A DNA stretch of 64,000 bases from Geodermatophilus tzadiensis (GCF_003002915.1 NZ_PVTG01000017.1:62001-126000), one strand, 5' to 3'; counted from the stretch's first letter, positions 1 to 11,679 are shown. Translations and numbers: made by a program. The notes: generated by a model from the sequence alone, not told the origin.

Positions 1-176
1 TGGCCGACCACCTGGAGACGCTGACCGAGCGGGCGCCCGAGTCGGTCGCGGCCTACGTCGCGATGGCGCAGCGGACCACCGAGCGGGCCGTGGCCTCCGG
101 CCGGCTCCGGCGGCACGAGGGCGCGCCGCTGCTCGACCTGCTCTACGAGGCGGCCGACCCGGCCGGCTCCCGGTGA
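1..176 (+). CDS. DUF2520 domain protein, C-terminal fragment
   Basis: Only the last 58 codons are inside the window (frame starting at base 3, TGA at 174-176). The visible helical segment, with a [13 protein letters not shown] stretch followed by GRLRR and a terminal LLDLLYE, resembles the C-terminal DUF2520 domain of Rossmann-fold dehydrogenase-like proteins. In mycobacteria a protein of this type (Rv3603c) sits immediately upstream of panC. The stop overlaps the panC GTG by GTGA, so translation is probably coupled and this is likely the first or an early gene of the pan/nad operon. The N-terminal NAD(P)-binding half lies outside the window and cannot be checked. Confidence 0.72.
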   Translation, partial: ADHLETLTERAPESVAAYVAMAQRTTERAVASGRLRRHEGAPLLDLLYEAADPAGSR

Positions 177-1027
177 GCGCGCCTCCCGTGCCGGCGGTCG
201 CGCGGACCACCGCCGACCTGACCCGGCTGCGCGCCGCGCTGCCCGGCCCGGTCGCCCTGGTGCCGACCATGGGCGCCCTGCACGAGGGGCACCGCGCCCT
301 CGTCCGCGCCGCCCGCGAGCGCGCCGGCAGCGTCGTCGTCTCGGTGTTCGTCAACCCGACCCAGTTCGGACCCGGCGAGGACCTCGACCGCTACCCCCGC
401 ACCTGGGACGCCGACCTCGCCGCGCTCACCGAGGAGGGCGCCGACGTCGTCTTCCACCCGCCGGTCGAGGAGGTCTACCCGCCGGGCGCGCTCGGCGTGA
501 CCGTCGACCCGGGCCCGCTCGGCTCCGTCCTCGAGGGCGCGGTGCGGCCCGGTCACTTCACCGGCGTGCTGACCGTCGTCGCCAAGCTCCTCGGCCTGGC
601 CCGGCCGGACCTGGCCTACTTCGGCGAGAAGGACTACCAGCAGCTCACGCTCGTCCGCGCGATGGTGCGCGAGCTGGCGCTGCCGCTGGAGGTGGTCGGG
701 GTCCCCACCGTCCGCGAGGACGACGGCCTGGCGTTGTCCTCCCGCAACCGCTACCTCTCGGCCGGGCAGCGGGTCACCGCGGCGACGATCTCCCGTGCCC
801 TGCGCGCCGGGGCCGACGCCGGCCCGCGGGGCGCCGACGCCGTCCTGGCCGCGGCCGGCGCGGTGCTGGCCACCGCGCCGGAGCTCGTCCCCGACTACCT
901 CGCGCTCACCGACCCCGACCTCGGGCCCGCGCCGGTGAGCGGCCCCGCCCGCCTGCTGGTCGCCGCCCGTGCCGGCGACACCCGGCTCCTGGACAACGTC
1001 CCCGTTCCCCTGGGAGGACCACGATGA
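173..1027 (+). CDS. panC: Pantothenate synthetase
   Basis: PanC condenses pantoate with beta-alanine using ATP to give pantothenate in the cytoplasm. The 284-residue protein has the usual family length. It shows the nucleotide-binding [10 protein letters not shown] motif at residues 31-40 (HIGH-like), FGEKDYQQ at 150-157 and SSRNRYLS at 189-196, which contribute to ATP and pantoate binding. The GTG at 173 overlaps the upstream TGA, and its own TGA overlaps the panD ATG. The two genes therefore look translationally coupled, which fits PanD supplying the beta-alanine that PanC uses. Confidence 0.97.
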   Translation: MSAPPVPAVARTTADLTRLRAALPGPVALVPTMGALHEGHRALVRAARERAGSVVVSVFVNPTQFGPGEDLDRYPRTWDADLAALTEEGADVVFHPPVEEVYPPGALGVTVDPGPLGSVLEGAVRPGHFTGVLTVVAKLLGLARPDLAYFGEKDYQQLTLVRAMVRELALPLEVVGVPTVREDDGLALSSRNRYLSAGQRVTAATISRALRAGADAGPRGADAVLAAAGAVLATAPELVPDYLALTDPDLGPAPVSGPARLLVAARAGDTRLLDNVPVPLGGPR

Positions 1028-1449
1028 TGCGCACGATGCTCAAGTCCAAGATCCACCGGGCGACGGTGACCCAGGCCGACCTGCACTACGTGGGCTCGGT
1101 GACCGTCGACGAGGACCTGCTCGACGCCGCCGACCTGCTCCCCGGCGAGCAGGTCGCGATCGTCGACGTCACCAACGGCGCGCGGCTGGAGACCTACGTC
1201 ATCCCCGGCGAGCGGGGCAGCGGCGTCATCGGCATCAACGGCGCCGCCGCGCACCTCGTGCACCCCGGCGACCTGGTGATCCTCATCAGCTACGGCCTGA
1301 TGGACGAGACCGAGGCGAAGTCCTCCGTCCCGAGGGTGGTGCACGTCGACGCCACGAACCGCGTCGTCGAGCTCGGCGGCGACCCCTCCGCCCCGGTCCC
1401 CGGTGCCGACGACCAGCGGCGCAGCGACCGGGGCGTGCCGGTCCGGTGA
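1024..1449 (+). CDS. panD: Aspartate 1-decarboxylase proenzyme
   Basis: PanD decarboxylates L-aspartate to beta-alanine for pantothenate synthesis. It is a pyruvoyl enzyme made by self-cleavage between Gly and Ser, and the cleavage site is visible as YVGSVTV (Gly24-Ser25). The N-terminal [15 protein letters not shown] is typical. Length is 141 residues, close to the actinobacterial norm. ATG 1024 overlaps the panC stop; a second ATG at 1027 is an alternative start. The stop overlaps the GTG of nadB, so two aspartate-consuming enzymes (PanD and NadB) are encoded side by side in one operon. Confidence 0.96.
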   Translation: MMRTMLKSKIHRATVTQADLHYVGSVTVDEDLLDAADLLPGEQVAIVDVTNGARLETYVIPGERGSGVIGINGAAAHLVHPGDLVILISYGLMDETEAKSSVPRVVHVDATNRVVELGGDPSAPVPGADDQRRSDRGVPVR

Positions 1450-3125
1450 CCCTGACGACGCCGGCCCGCACCGGCCTGCCCACCCGCCTGGCCGCCCCGG
1501 CGCCGGGCTGGGAGCTGGCCGCCGACGTCTGCGTCGTCGGTTCCGGCGTCGCGGGGCTGTGCGTCGCGCTGCACGCGCGGGCGGCCGGCCTGTCGGTCGC
1601 CGTCGTCACCAAGGTCCGCGTCGACGACGGCTCGACCCGCTGGGCACAGGGCGGCATCGCCGCCGTCCTCGACCCGGCCGACACCGCGGAGGCGCACGCC
1701 CGCGACACCGAGGTCGCGGGCGTGGGCCTGTGCGAGCCCGCCGCGGTCCGCGCGCTGGTGACCGAGGGGCCGGCGCGGCTGCACCAGCTCATCGACTGGG
1801 GCGCCGGCTTCGACCGGGACGCCGCCGGGGCGCTGCTGCTCACCCGCGAGGGCGGGCACTCCGCCGACCGGATCGTGCACGCCGGCGGGGACGCGACCGG
1901 CGCGGAGGTCATGCGGGCGCTGTGCGAGGCCGTGCACGCCGACCCCGGCGTCACCCTCGTGGAGCACGCGATGGTGCTCGACCTGCTCACTGACGCCGGC
2001 GGCCGCGCCGCCGGCGTCACGCTGCACGTGCTCGGCGAGGGCTCCGAGGACGGCGTCGGCGCCGTCCGCGCCCGCGCGGTCGTGCTCGCCACCGGCGGCA
2101 TGGGCCAGGTGTACGCCGCGACGACGAACCCCGCGGTGTCCACCGGCGACGGCGTGGCGCTCGGCCTGCGCGCCGGGGCGGTGGCCACCGACCTGGAGTT
2201 CGTCCAGTTCCACCCGACGTCGCTGTACCTGGGACCCGGCGCCCGCGGGCAGCAGCCGCTGGTGAGCGAGGCGCTGCGCGGGGAGGGCGCGGTGCTGCGC
2301 GACGGCGCGGGGGAGCGGTTCATGGTGGGGGCGCACCCGCTGGCCGAGCTCGCCCCGCGCGACGTCGTCGCCAAGGGCATCACCCGCGTGCAGCTGCGCG
2401 ACGGCGTCGACCACGTGTGGCTCGACGCCCGCGCGGTGCCCGACCTCGAGCGCCGCTTCCCGACCATCGTGGCCCGCTGCCGCGCCGCCGGCGTCGACCC
2501 GCTCACCGACCTGGTGCCCGTGACGCCGGCCGCCCACTACGCCTCCGGCGGCCTGGTCACCGACCTCGCCGGGCGCACCACGGTGCCCGGCCTCTACGCC
2601 TGCGGCGAGGCCGCCTGCACCGGCGTGCACGGCGCCAACCGGCTGGCGTCGAACTCGCTGCTCGAGGGGCTGGTGTTCGCCGCGCGCATCGGTGCGGAGC
2701 TGGCCCGCGGCCTGCCGCCGTCCGCCCCGGCCCGCGAGGCCGCCCCGGCGACGGCGGGGCTGCTCGACCCGGCCGGCCGGCGGACGGTCACCGACACGAT
2801 GTCCGGGCGGGTCGCCGCGCTGCGCTCCGGGGCGGGCCTGGCCGAGGCCGGCGCCGCGTTGACCGCGCTGGCACGTGGGCTGACCGAGGGGCCCGGCGCC
2901 GACCCGGGGGTGGCGAGCTGGGAGGCCACCGACCTGCTGACCGTCGCCGGCGCGCTCACCGCCGCCGCCACCGCCCGCGAGGAGACCCGCGGGTGCCACT
3001 GGCGGGAGGACCACCCCGACACCGAGGAGGACTGGCGGGTGCACCTGGACGTGCAGCTCGACGACGACGGGGCCCTGCGCCTGACCCGCCGCCCGGTCGG
3101 CACACCGGTGGTGACGCCGTGGTGA
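1446..3125 (+). CDS. nadB: L-aspartate oxidase
   Basis: NadB oxidises L-aspartate to iminoaspartate with FAD, the first step of de novo NAD synthesis. The N-terminal dinucleotide motif GSGVAG is at residues 32-37, followed by the family-typical TRWAQGG at 64-70. HPTSLY and the late block with [15 protein letters not shown] and [12 protein letters not shown] are also present. The C-terminal helical domain of the succinate dehydrogenase/fumarate reductase flavoprotein family completes a 559-residue protein. The GTG at 1446 overlaps the panD TGA and gives the normal N-terminus; the frame stays open further upstream but only as panD/panC shadow. nadA, the partner quinolinate synthase, is not in the window. 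Confidence 0.95.
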   Translation: MTLTTPARTGLPTRLAAPAPGWELAADVCVVGSGVAGLCVALHARAAGLSVAVVTKVRVDDGSTRWAQGGIAAVLDPADTAEAHARDTEVAGVGLCEPAAVRALVTEGPARLHQLIDWGAGFDRDAAGALLLTREGGHSADRIVHAGGDATGAEVMRALCEAVHADPGVTLVEHAMVLDLLTDAGGRAAGVTLHVLGEGSEDGVGAVRARAVVLATGGMGQVYAATTNPAVSTGDGVALGLRAGAVATDLEFVQFHPTSLYLGPGARGQQPLVSEALRGEGAVLRDGAGERFMVGAHPLAELAPRDVVAKGITRVQLRDGVDHVWLDARAVPDLERRFPTIVARCRAAGVDPLTDLVPVTPAAHYASGGLVTDLAGRTTVPGLYACGEAACTGVHGANRLASNSLLEGLVFAARIGAELARGLPPSAPAREAAPATAGLLDPAGRRTVTDTMSGRVAALRSGAGLAEAGAALTALARGLTEGPGADPGVASWEATDLLTVAGALTAAATAREETRGCHWREDHPDTEEDWRVHLDVQLDDDGALRLTRRPVGTPVVTPW

Positions 3126-4027
3126 GCGCCGACCCGCGCTCGCTGGAGGGCACCGGCCTGTCCGAGGCGTGGGTCGAGGACCTCGTCGAGCGCACGCTGG
3201 CCGAGGACCTCGCCGGCGGCCCCGTGCTGCCGAGCGCTCCGGACCTCGCCGTCGCGCTCGACGTCACCAGCGCCGCCACCGTGCCGCCGGCGCAGTACGG
3301 CACCGCCGACCTGGTCGCCCGAGCCGACGGCGTGGTCGCCGGCCTGCCGGTCGCCGCCCGCGTGTTCGCCCGCCTGGCCCCCGGCGCCACGCTGACGGCC
3401 GGCGCCGCCGACGGCGACCGGGTGTCCCGCGGCGACGTGCTGCTCACCGTGCGGGGTCCGGTGCGGGCCCTGCTGGCCGCCGAGCGCAGCGCCCTCAACA
3501 TCGCCAGCCGGGCCAGCGGCATCGCCACGGCCACCCGCGCGTGGGTCGACGCCGTCGAGGGCACCGGCGCGGTGGTGCTCGACACCCGCAAGACCACGCC
3601 GGGGCTGCGGCCGCTGGAGAAGTACGCGGTGCGCTGCGGCGGCGGGTCGAACAAGCGGATGGGCCTCTACGACGTCGCGATGGTCAAGGACAACCACGTC
3701 GCCGCCGCCGGGTCCGTGGCCGCGGCCGTCGCCGCCGTCCGCGAGCGGGCGCCGAGGGTGCCGGTGCAGGTGGAGGCCGACACCGCGGAGCAGGCCGTCG
3801 AGGCGGTCGAGGCCGGCGCGGACTTCCTGCTGCTGGACAACATGGCGCCCGACCGGCTGCGCGAGGTGGTGGCGCTGGTCGGGGGCCGCGCGCAGCTGGA
3901 GGCCACCGGCGGGCTCACCCTCGCCGTCGCCCGCGAGGTCGCCGCGACCGGCGTCGACTACCTGTCCGTCGGCGCGCTGACCCACTCCTCCCCGATCCTC
4001 GACCTGGCACTGGACCTGCGGGACTGA
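3122..4027 (+). CDS. nadC: Nicotinate-nucleotide diphosphorylase (quinolinate phosphoribosyltransferase)
   Basis: NadC converts quinolinate and PRPP to nicotinate mononucleotide, CO2 and PPi. GTG 3122 overlaps the nadB stop and gives 301 residues. The PRPP/quinolinate site motifs are present: DTRKTTPG at 154-161, CGGG at 172-175 and KDNH at 189-192. The segment usually read as N-H-R in this family is N-K-R here (Lys178). From memory of the M. tuberculosis enzyme, that His is one of the basic residues lining the substrate pocket, so the Lys is a conservative but notable change. Everything else looks functional. Confidence 0.95.
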   Translation: MSADPRSLEGTGLSEAWVEDLVERTLAEDLAGGPVLPSAPDLAVALDVTSAATVPPAQYGTADLVARADGVVAGLPVAARVFARLAPGATLTAGAADGDRVSRGDVLLTVRGPVRALLAAERSALNIASRASGIATATRAWVDAVEGTGAVVLDTRKTTPGLRPLEKYAVRCGGGSNKRMGLYDVAMVKDNHVAAAGSVAAAVAAVRERAPRVPVQVEADTAEQAVEAVEAGADFLLLDNMAPDRLREVVALVGGRAQLEATGGLTLAVAREVAATGVDYLSVGALTHSSPILDLALDLRD

Positions 4028-4030
4028 GTC

Positions 4031-4825
4031 GTGCTGCTCACCGTCGACGTCGGCAACAGCCAGACCGTGCTGGCCACCTTCGACGGTGCCCGGCGGGTCG
4101 GGTGCTGGCGGGTGACCACGCACGCGCGGGCCACCGCCGACGAGCTGCGGATGCTGTGGCGCGGGCTGCTGCGCGACAGCGAGGTCACGGGGGTCTCGGC
4201 CTGCTCGACGGTGCCCGCGCTGCTGCCCGCGCTGCGCCAGCTGCTGGACTCCCTCGAGGTGCCGGTCGTGCTCATCGGCCCCGGCGTGCGCACCGGCGTC
4301 CCGCTGCACGTGGACAACCCGCGCGAGGTCGGCGCGGACCGGGTGGTCACCGCGCTCGCCGCGCACGAGCTGTTCGGCCGCCGGCCCGACGGCCGCGGCC
4401 GTCCCGTCGTGGTGGTCGACTTCGGCACCTCGACCAACGTCGACGCCGTCGGCCCCGACGGGCAGTTCCTCGGCGGCGCGCTGGCGCCGGGGGTGGAGGT
4501 CAGCCTGGAGGCGCTGGCCAGCCGCGCCGCGCAGCTGCGCTCGGTGGAGCTCACGGTCCCGCCCCAGGCGATCGGCAAGAACACCGTCGCGGCGCTGCAG
4601 TCGGGGCTGGTCCTCGGCTTCGCCGGCCTGGTCGACGGGCTGGTCGCCCGCATCGCCGCCGAGCTGGTCGGCCAGTTCGGCGCGGCCCCGGTCGTCGTCG
4701 CCACCGGGGGGCTCGCACCGCTGGTGGCCGACAGCTGCCGGTCGATCGGCGAGCGGGAGCCCGACCTCACCGTGCACGGGCTGCGGCTGGCCTTCGAGCG
4801 CCACCAGGCCGGCGGCCGCCGCTGA
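4031..4825 (+). CDS. coaX: Type III pantothenate kinase
   Basis: CoaX phosphorylates pantothenate, the first step of CoA synthesis. It belongs to the ASKHA fold and is not feedback-inhibited by CoA as type I enzymes are. The protein is 264 residues. It shows the N-terminal phosphate loop VDVGNSQT (5-12), NPREVGADR in the middle, the DFGTSTN ATP motif, and [11 protein letters not shown]. The GTG at 4031 lies four bases after the nadC stop. The operon therefore makes pantothenate (panC, panD) and phosphorylates it (coaX), with NAD genes inserted between. Confidence 0.95.
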   Translation: MLLTVDVGNSQTVLATFDGARRVGCWRVTTHARATADELRMLWRGLLRDSEVTGVSACSTVPALLPALRQLLDSLEVPVVLIGPGVRTGVPLHVDNPREVGADRVVTALAAHELFGRRPDGRGRPVVVVDFGTSTNVDAVGPDGQFLGGALAPGVEVSLEALASRAAQLRSVELTVPPQAIGKNTVAALQSGLVLGFAGLVDGLVARIAAELVGQFGAAPVVVATGGLAPLVADSCRSIGEREPDLTVHGLRLAFERHQAGGRR

Positions 4826-4860
4826 CCACCGTCCGGGGGAGGTGGCGCGGCCCACGGCCG

Positions 4861-4866
4861 TAGGCT
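4861..4866 (+). promoter_or_regulatory. -10 box (TAGGCT) for leaderless lysS
   Basis: TAGGCT matches the actinobacterial TANNNT -10 consensus and ends 8 nt before the GTG at 4875. No Shine-Dalgarno lies between them, so transcription probably begins at or next to the start codon. This decides the start choice for lysS. Confidence 0.55.
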
Positions 4867-4874
4867 CGGGCGCC

Positions 4875-6377
4875 GTGACCGACGTACCCCCCGGCCAGCC
4901 GGACGACGAGCTCCCCGAACAGCTGCGGGTCCGCCGCGGCAAGCTCGACCGGCTGCGCGAGGCCGGCGTCGACCCCTACCCGGTCACCGTCCCGCGGACG
5001 ACGTCGCTGGCCGACGTCCGGGAGCGGTTCCCCGACCTCGAGCCGGACACCCTGACCGGTGAGCGCGTGGGTGTCACCGGCCGGGTCATCTTCAGCCGCA
5101 ACACCGGCAAGCTGTGCTTCGCGACGCTGCGCGAGGGCGACGCGGAGCTGCAGGTCATGCTCTCCCGCGACCGCGTGGGCGCCGACGCGCTGGACGCCTG
5201 GAAGGCCGACGTCGACCTCGGTGACCACGTCGTCGTCGAGGGCGAGGTCGGGACGTCGCGGCGCGGCGAGCTCTCGGTGTTCGCCGACTCCTGGCAGCTG
5301 GCGGCCAAGGCGCTGCGGCCGCTGCCGGTGGCGCACAAGCCGATGAGCGAGGAGCTGCGGGTCCGCCGTCGCTACGTCGACCTCATCGTGCGCGACGAGG
5401 CCCGCCGCACCGTCCGGCAGCGGGCGCAGGTGGTGGCCGCGCTGCGCGCCGGGCTGACCGGCCGGGGTTTCCTCGAGGTCGAGACGCCGATGCTGCAGAC
5501 CGTGCACGGGGGTGCGGCGGCCCGGCCGTTCCGCACGCACATGAACGCCTTCGACCTCGACCTGTACCTGCGCATCGCCCCGGAGCTGTTCCTCAAGCGC
5601 TGCATCGTCGGCGGCCTGGAGCGGGTGTTCGAGATCAACCGCAACTTCCGCAACGAGGGCGCCGACAGCTCGCACTCGCCGGAGTTCGCGATGCTCGAGT
5701 TCTACGAGGCCTGGGCCGACTACTCCGACGTCGCGCGCACCACGCGGGAGCTGGTCCAGGAGTGCTGCGTGGCGCTGTTCGGCGACCACACCGCCCGCCA
5801 CCACGACGGCACCGAGGTCGACCTGTCGGGGGAGTGGCCGCAGGTGCCGCTCTACTCGCTGGTCTCCGACGCCGTCGGCGAGGAGGTCACCCCCGAGACG
5901 CCGGTCGAGCACCTGCGCGCCCTGGCCGAGCGGCACGACGTCGGCGTCGACCCGGCCTGGCTGCCCGGCAAGGTCGTCGAGGAGCTGTTCGAGGCGCTGG
6001 TGCAGCACTCGCTGCAGGCGCCGACGTTCGTCGTCGACTACCCGGTCGACACCTCCCCCCTGACCCGCGCGCACCGTTCGACGCCCGGCCTGGCCGAGAA
6101 GTGGGACCTCTACATCGGCGGCATCGAGCGGGGCACCGGCTACTCCGAGCTGGTGGACCCGGTCGTGCAGCGCGAGCGGTTCACCCAGCAGGCGCTGCTG
6201 GCGGCGGCCGGTGACCCCGAGGCGATGGTGCTCGACGAGGACTTCCTCGAGGCACTGGAGTACGGGATGCCGCCCTGCGGCGGGGTCGGCATGGGCATCG
6301 ACCGGCTGATGATGACGCTCACCGGTCTGGGAATCCGGGAGACGATCCTGTTCCCATTGGTGCGACCGCTGTCCTGA
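4875..6377 (+). CDS. lysS: Lysyl-tRNA synthetase, class II
   Basis: LysS charges tRNA-Lys with lysine. The 500-residue product has an N-terminal OB-fold anticodon-binding domain and a class II catalytic core. Motif 1 is around FLEVETPML, motif 2 is [11 protein letters not shown] followed by [14 protein letters not shown], and motif 3 is [11 protein letters not shown] near the C-terminus. I prefer GTG 4875 because a -10 box sits 8 nt upstream. An in-frame GTG at 4842 would add 11 residues and would place that -10 box inside the gene. The gene order lysS-lsr2-clpC matches mycobacteria. Confidence 0.95.
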   Translation: MTDVPPGQPDDELPEQLRVRRGKLDRLREAGVDPYPVTVPRTTSLADVRERFPDLEPDTLTGERVGVTGRVIFSRNTGKLCFATLREGDAELQVMLSRDRVGADALDAWKADVDLGDHVVVEGEVGTSRRGELSVFADSWQLAAKALRPLPVAHKPMSEELRVRRRYVDLIVRDEARRTVRQRAQVVAALRAGLTGRGFLEVETPMLQTVHGGAAARPFRTHMNAFDLDLYLRIAPELFLKRCIVGGLERVFEINRNFRNEGADSSHSPEFAMLEFYEAWADYSDVARTTRELVQECCVALFGDHTARHHDGTEVDLSGEWPQVPLYSLVSDAVGEEVTPETPVEHLRALAERHDVGVDPAWLPGKVVEELFEALVQHSLQAPTFVVDYPVDTSPLTRAHRSTPGLAEKWDLYIGGIERGTGYSELVDPVVQRERFTQQALLAAAGDPEAMVLDEDFLEALEYGMPPCGGVGMGIDRLMMTLTGLGIRETILFPLVRPLS

Positions 6378-6545
6378 AACGGCACTGTCCCCGTATTCGC
6401 CGCGATTTCTCCCCCGGAATGGGCGGGTCACTGCGCGTGATTGGTGCGTCCGGTCGATTGTGTGGTCGAATGGCCGCAGAGTCCGGAGCAGACGGACGAC
6501 AATCCGATACCGGCGCGATGCCGGAGAGTGCGAGGAACAGCGACA

Positions 6546-6905
6546 ATGGCGCGTAAGGTACAGGTGATCCTGAGCGACGACCTCGACGAGGACCTGCCCG
6601 CCGACGAGACGGTGAGCTTCTCGCTCGACGGCACGAACTACGAGATCGACCTGTCGGAGAAGAACGCGAAGGAACTGCGCGACTCCTTCTCCCGGTACGT
6701 CCAGGCCGCGCGCAAGGTCGGCCGCGGCGGCGGTCGCGCCTCCGGTGGCGGCCGTTCCCGGGCCACCGGCGGCGGCGGTGGTGGCCGCATGGACCGCGAG
6801 CAGGCCGGCGCCATCCGCGACTGGGCCCGCAAGAACGGCCACAACGTCAGCGACCGCGGTCGCATCCCGGCCAGCGTCGTCGACGCCTACGAGGCGGCCC
6901 ACTGA
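6546..6905 (+). CDS. lsr2: Lsr2-family nucleoid-associated xenogeneic silencer
   Basis: Lsr2 is a small DNA-bridging protein that coats AT-rich, often horizontally acquired DNA and represses it, as H-NS does in enterobacteria. The 119-residue protein has the N-terminal dimerisation domain ([13 protein letters not shown], then NYEIDLS), a Gly/Arg-rich linker at about 60-82, and a C-terminal DNA-binding domain ending in [13 protein letters not shown], whose RGR reads the minor groove. ATG 6546 is chosen because GAGGAA at 6532-6537 lies 8 nt upstream; an in-frame start at 6441 would add an unrelated extension. The 168-nt leader before it is visibly richer in A and T than its surroundings. Confidence 0.95.
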   Translation: MARKVQVILSDDLDEDLPADETVSFSLDGTNYEIDLSEKNAKELRDSFSRYVQAARKVGRGGGRASGGGRSRATGGGGGGRMDREQAGAIRDWARKNGHNVSDRGRIPASVVDAYEAAH

Positions 6906-6909
6906 GGAA

Positions 6910-6926
6910 GGCCCCGCAGCGGGGCC
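6910..6926 (+). terminator. Hairpin after lsr2
   Basis: GGCCCCG (6910-6916) pairs perfectly with CGGGGCC (6920-6926) around a CAG loop, 5 nt after the lsr2 stop. There is no T-tract, as is usual in very GC-rich actinobacteria. Confidence 0.6.
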
Positions 6927-6940
6927 GTTCGAGCACGCCA

Positions 6941-6977
6941 CCGGTGGCCCGGTCCCCTCGAGGGGCCGGGCCACCGG
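6941..6977 (+). terminator. Long hairpin between lsr2 and clpC
   Basis: A 12-bp perfect stem, CCGGTGGCCCGG (6941-6952) with its complement (6966-6977), is capped by CCCC/GGGG around TCGA with one bulged T at 6953. It probably isolates clpC from lsr2 transcription. Confidence 0.65.
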
Positions 6978-7210
6978 CGTCCCCGGACACGGCGCCGTCC
7001 GCTGTCGGCGTAACCGGACCGGAACACCGTCCGGGCACCATCGGTTGACCAGGACAGCCACCCACCGCACCGCCGGTCGCCACCGACGGGACGGCGTGGT
7101 CCGTGACTACAGTGGAAGACCGGTGCCCCAGCGCGCCGACGGACGTCGGGTGCTCCTCCCCGCTCCTGGGGAGGACAGTGCCGGACCAGCCGGTCAGAGG
7201 AGATCAGCAG
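6978..7210 (+). promoter_or_regulatory. clpC upstream region and leader
   Basis: With the two hairpins before it, this is the largest gene-free gap near clpC (6906-7210). A candidate -10, TACAGT at 7108-7113, is followed by about 100 nt of leader. AGAGGAGA at 7196-7203 is a clear ribosome binding site 7 nt before ATG 7211. I could not identify a convincing ClgR box or a good -35. Confidence 0.35.
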
Positions 7211-9757
<2,547 letters not shown>

Positions 9758-9770
9758 CCCGCTAGCTGAA

Positions 9771-9824
9771 GGACCCCGTCCCACTCACCCCTCGCACGCT
9801 CGGGATGAGCCTCCGGACGGGGCC
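9771..9824 (+). repeat. Structured intergenic element, copy A
   Basis: An 8-bp outer stem, CCCCGTCC (9774-9781) with GGACGGGG (9815-9822), encloses a 33-nt interior containing the core CACCCCTCGCAcGCTCGGG and an inner stem CTCA/TGAG plus CCC/GGG. A second copy with the same dimensions and compensated stem changes lies at 11627-11675. Both follow a plus-strand stop codon at a convergent gene junction, which suggests a terminator-like or RNA-processing role. Confidence 0.6.
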
Positions 9825-9828
9825 GCGA

Positions 9829-9860
9829 AGGGGCCGTCTCCCGCGAGGGAGGCGGCCCCT
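9829..9860 (+). terminator. Bidirectional hairpin between clpC and mutY
   Basis: A 14-bp stem (9829-9842 with 9847-9860) has a single G-U-type wobble and is closed by a GCGA tetraloop (GNRA class). It lies between two convergent genes. Confidence 0.65.
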
Positions 9861-9883
9861 GTGCCGTTCCCGGGCCGGGGCCC

Positions 9884-9910
9884 GCGACGATCAGGTGACC
9901 TGATCGTCGC
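9884..9910. repeat. GATCAGGT palindrome, copy 1
   Basis: GCGACGATCAGGT (9884-9896) and its exact complement (9898-9910) flank one central base. A near-identical palindrome occurs at 23544-23569, also between convergent genes. Confidence 0.65.
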
Positions 9911-9978
9911 GCGTCCCACCCGACCGCCCACGGTCAGGTCGGACGCGCTGCGGTGAGGTCGGACGGCGGACGGCCCCC

Positions 9979-10866
9979 TCAGGCGGGCAGCGCGAACCGC
10001 CCGTCCTCGGTCTGCTCCACCAGACCGTCGGCCAGCAGCGAGTCCAGGCAGCGGGCGCGCTGGGCGGCGTCGTCCCAGGCCCCGTCGAGGGCGGCCGCCG
10101 CCACGGGGCCCTCGGCCGCCCGCAGGACGTCGAGCAGCCGGCCGCGCACCTGGCGGTCGGTCCCGGCGAAGCGCTGCACCCGGCGGGGCGGCCCGTCGGC
10201 GGCGGGGCACCCGGCCAGCCGCCAGGCGCAGCGGTCGCGCACCGGGCACACCGCGCAGCGCGGCGTCCGGGCCACGCACACCAGCGCCCCGAGCTCCATG
10301 GCCGCCACCGAGAAGCGCACCGCGCGGTCCCGGTCGGCCGGTGCCAGCGCCGCGACGTCGGCGAGGTCGGCGGCGCGCGCCGTCCCCGCCTCCGCGCGGC
10401 CGTGCACCAGCCGGGCCACCACCCGGCGCACGTTGGTGTCCACCACCGGCTGCGGCTGCCCGTGGCCGAAGCAGGCCACCGCCCGGGCGGTGTACGTGCC
10501 GATGCCCGGCAGCGCCTCCAGGGCGGCCACGTCGGCGGGCACGGCGCCCCCGTGCCGCTCCACGAGCGCGACGGCGGTCTCCCGGAGCCGCAGCGCCCGG
10601 CGCGGGTAGCCGAGCTTGCCCCAGGCGCGGATGACCTCCGCGGGCGAGGCCACGGCCAGGTCGGCCGGCGTGGGCCACCGGGCCACCCACGCCTGCCACA
10701 CCGGCTCGACCCGGGCCACCGGCGTCTGCTGCAGCATCACCTCGCTGACCAGCACGGCCCACGGGTCCACGCCCGGCCGCCGCCACGGCAGGTCGCGCGC
10801 CGCGGTGTCGTACCAGTCGACCAGGGCGTCCCCGAGCCCGGGGGCCGGCGCGGCGGGGTCGTCCAC
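9979..10866 (-). CDS. mutY: A/G-specific adenine DNA glycosylase
   Basis: MutY removes adenine mispaired with 8-oxoguanine, acting after MutT and before polymerase repair. The 295-residue protein has the catalytic EVMLQQT motif near the N-terminus and the helix-hairpin-helix LPGIGTYTARA. The catalytic Asp lies in VVDTNVRRV. The [4Fe-4S] ligands follow the C-x6-C-x2-C-x5-C spacing (CVARTPRCAVC then PVRDRC). Little remains after the cluster for the 8-oxoG-recognising NUDIX-like domain, which is normal for the shorter actinobacterial form. GTG 10866 has a weak -10-like CACACT 8 nt upstream and no Shine-Dalgarno. Confidence 0.95.
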   Translation of the reverse strand: MDDPAAPAPGLGDALVDWYDTAARDLPWRRPGVDPWAVLVSEVMLQQTPVARVEPVWQAWVARWPTPADLAVASPAEVIRAWGKLGYPRRALRLRETAVALVERHGGAVPADVAALEALPGIGTYTARAVACFGHGQPQPVVDTNVRRVVARLVHGRAEAGTARAADLADVAALAPADRDRAVRFSVAAMELGALVCVARTPRCAVCPVRDRCAWRLAGCPAADGPPRRVQRFAGTDRQVRGRLLDVLRAAEGPVAAAALDGAWDDAAQRARCLDSLLADGLVEQTEDGRFALPA

Positions 10867-10930
10867 GAGGGTTCAGTGTGCCTGCCCGGGACCGCGGCGT
10901 GCCGCGGAGGAGGGGGCAGTGGCCGCCGAC

Positions 10931-10936
10931 TAGCGT
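10931..10936 (+). promoter_or_regulatory. -10 box (TAGCGT), leaderless start
   Basis: TAGCGT ends 7 nt before the GTG at 10944, with no ribosome binding site between them. It supports that GTG over an in-frame start further upstream at 10878. Confidence 0.55.
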
Positions 10937-10943
10937 CCTGTCC

Positions 10944-11621
10944 GTGCTGCACCCGGTCGGGCCCCTGCCCGCCGCCGTCTACTGGCGACGGCGGCTCCTG
11001 GTGCTGGTGCTGCTGCTGGCCGTCCTCGGCGGGGCCGGGTGGCTCGGCGTGTCCCTGCTGGGCGGCTCGGACGGCGACGCCGCGGCCGCCGAGGCGACGG
11101 CGACGACCACCACCGCCCAGCCGCCCGCCCTCGACCGCGTCGTCCCCTCGCTGGCCAGCGTGCGGACCCCCACGCCGCCGCCCACCGAGGCCCCGGAACC
11201 GGCCGAGCCGTCGGCGCCGGAGCAGGAGGCCGGTGCACCCTGCGGCGACGACGTCGTGGCCCTGGAGGTCCGCACGCCCGGCTCGGTGCCCGCGGGCTCC
11301 CAGCCGGTCCTCGAGCTCGTCGTCACCAACACCTCCGACGTGCCCTGCACCCGCGTACTGGACGAGGAGCTGCAGGAGATCGTGCTGCTCGACGCGGCCG
11401 GGACACGCCTGTGGGGCAGCAACGACTGCTTCCCGGAGCAGAGCGACGACACCCGCACCCTGGCGCCGGGTGAGCAGGTCGTGTTCCCGCTGACCTGGGG
11501 TGGGCTGACCAGCGAGCCGACGTGCAGCGCGGAGCGCGTGCCGGTCGGGCCCGGGCAGTACGTGCTGCGCGCCCGGCTGGACACCAAGACCAGCCCGGAC
11601 GCCGCCCTCGAGGTCACGTGA
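10944..11621 (+). CDS. Membrane-anchored protein, BsuPI-like Ig-fold domain (hypothetical)
   Basis: No function is assigned. From GTG 10944 the 225-residue product starts with a short cytoplasmic end and one membrane segment (about residues 15-36, rich in L and V). A Thr/Pro/Glu-rich linker follows (about 45-95). The extracytoplasmic beta-rich domain contains LELVVTNTSDVPC and LAPGEQVVFPLTW, resembling the BsuPI/DUF4232-type Ig-like fold. It carries four Cys (around GAPCGDD, VPCTR, NDCFPE and PTCSAE), possibly as disulfides. In M. tuberculosis a conserved membrane protein (Rv3587c) occupies the same place near disA, so this may be its positional counterpart. It diverges from mutY. Confidence 0.75.
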   Translation: MLHPVGPLPAAVYWRRRLLVLVLLLAVLGGAGWLGVSLLGGSDGDAAAAEATATTTTAQPPALDRVVPSLASVRTPTPPPTEAPEPAEPSAPEQEAGAPCGDDVVALEVRTPGSVPAGSQPVLELVVTNTSDVPCTRVLDEELQEIVLLDAAGTRLWGSNDCFPEQSDDTRTLAPGEQVVFPLTWGGLTSEPTCSAERVPVGPGQYVLRARLDTKTSPDAALEVT

Positions 11622-11626
11622 CGGAC

Positions 11627-11675
11627 CTCCCTGCCCCCCACCCCTCGCAGGCTCGGGGCGGGCTCCTGCAGGGAG
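11627..11675 (+). repeat. Structured intergenic element, copy B
   Basis: The outer stem CTCCCTGC (11627-11634) with GCAGGGAG (11668-11675) encloses a 33-nt interior with the core CACCCCTCGCAgGCTCGGG. Relative to copy A (9771-9824), three outer-stem pairs and one inner pair changed with compensation. An alternative hairpin CGGGCTCC (11659-11666) with GGAGCCCG (11672-11679) is also possible. It sits between convergent genes, 5 nt after the stop at 11621. Confidence 0.6.
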
Positions 11676-11679
11676 CCCG

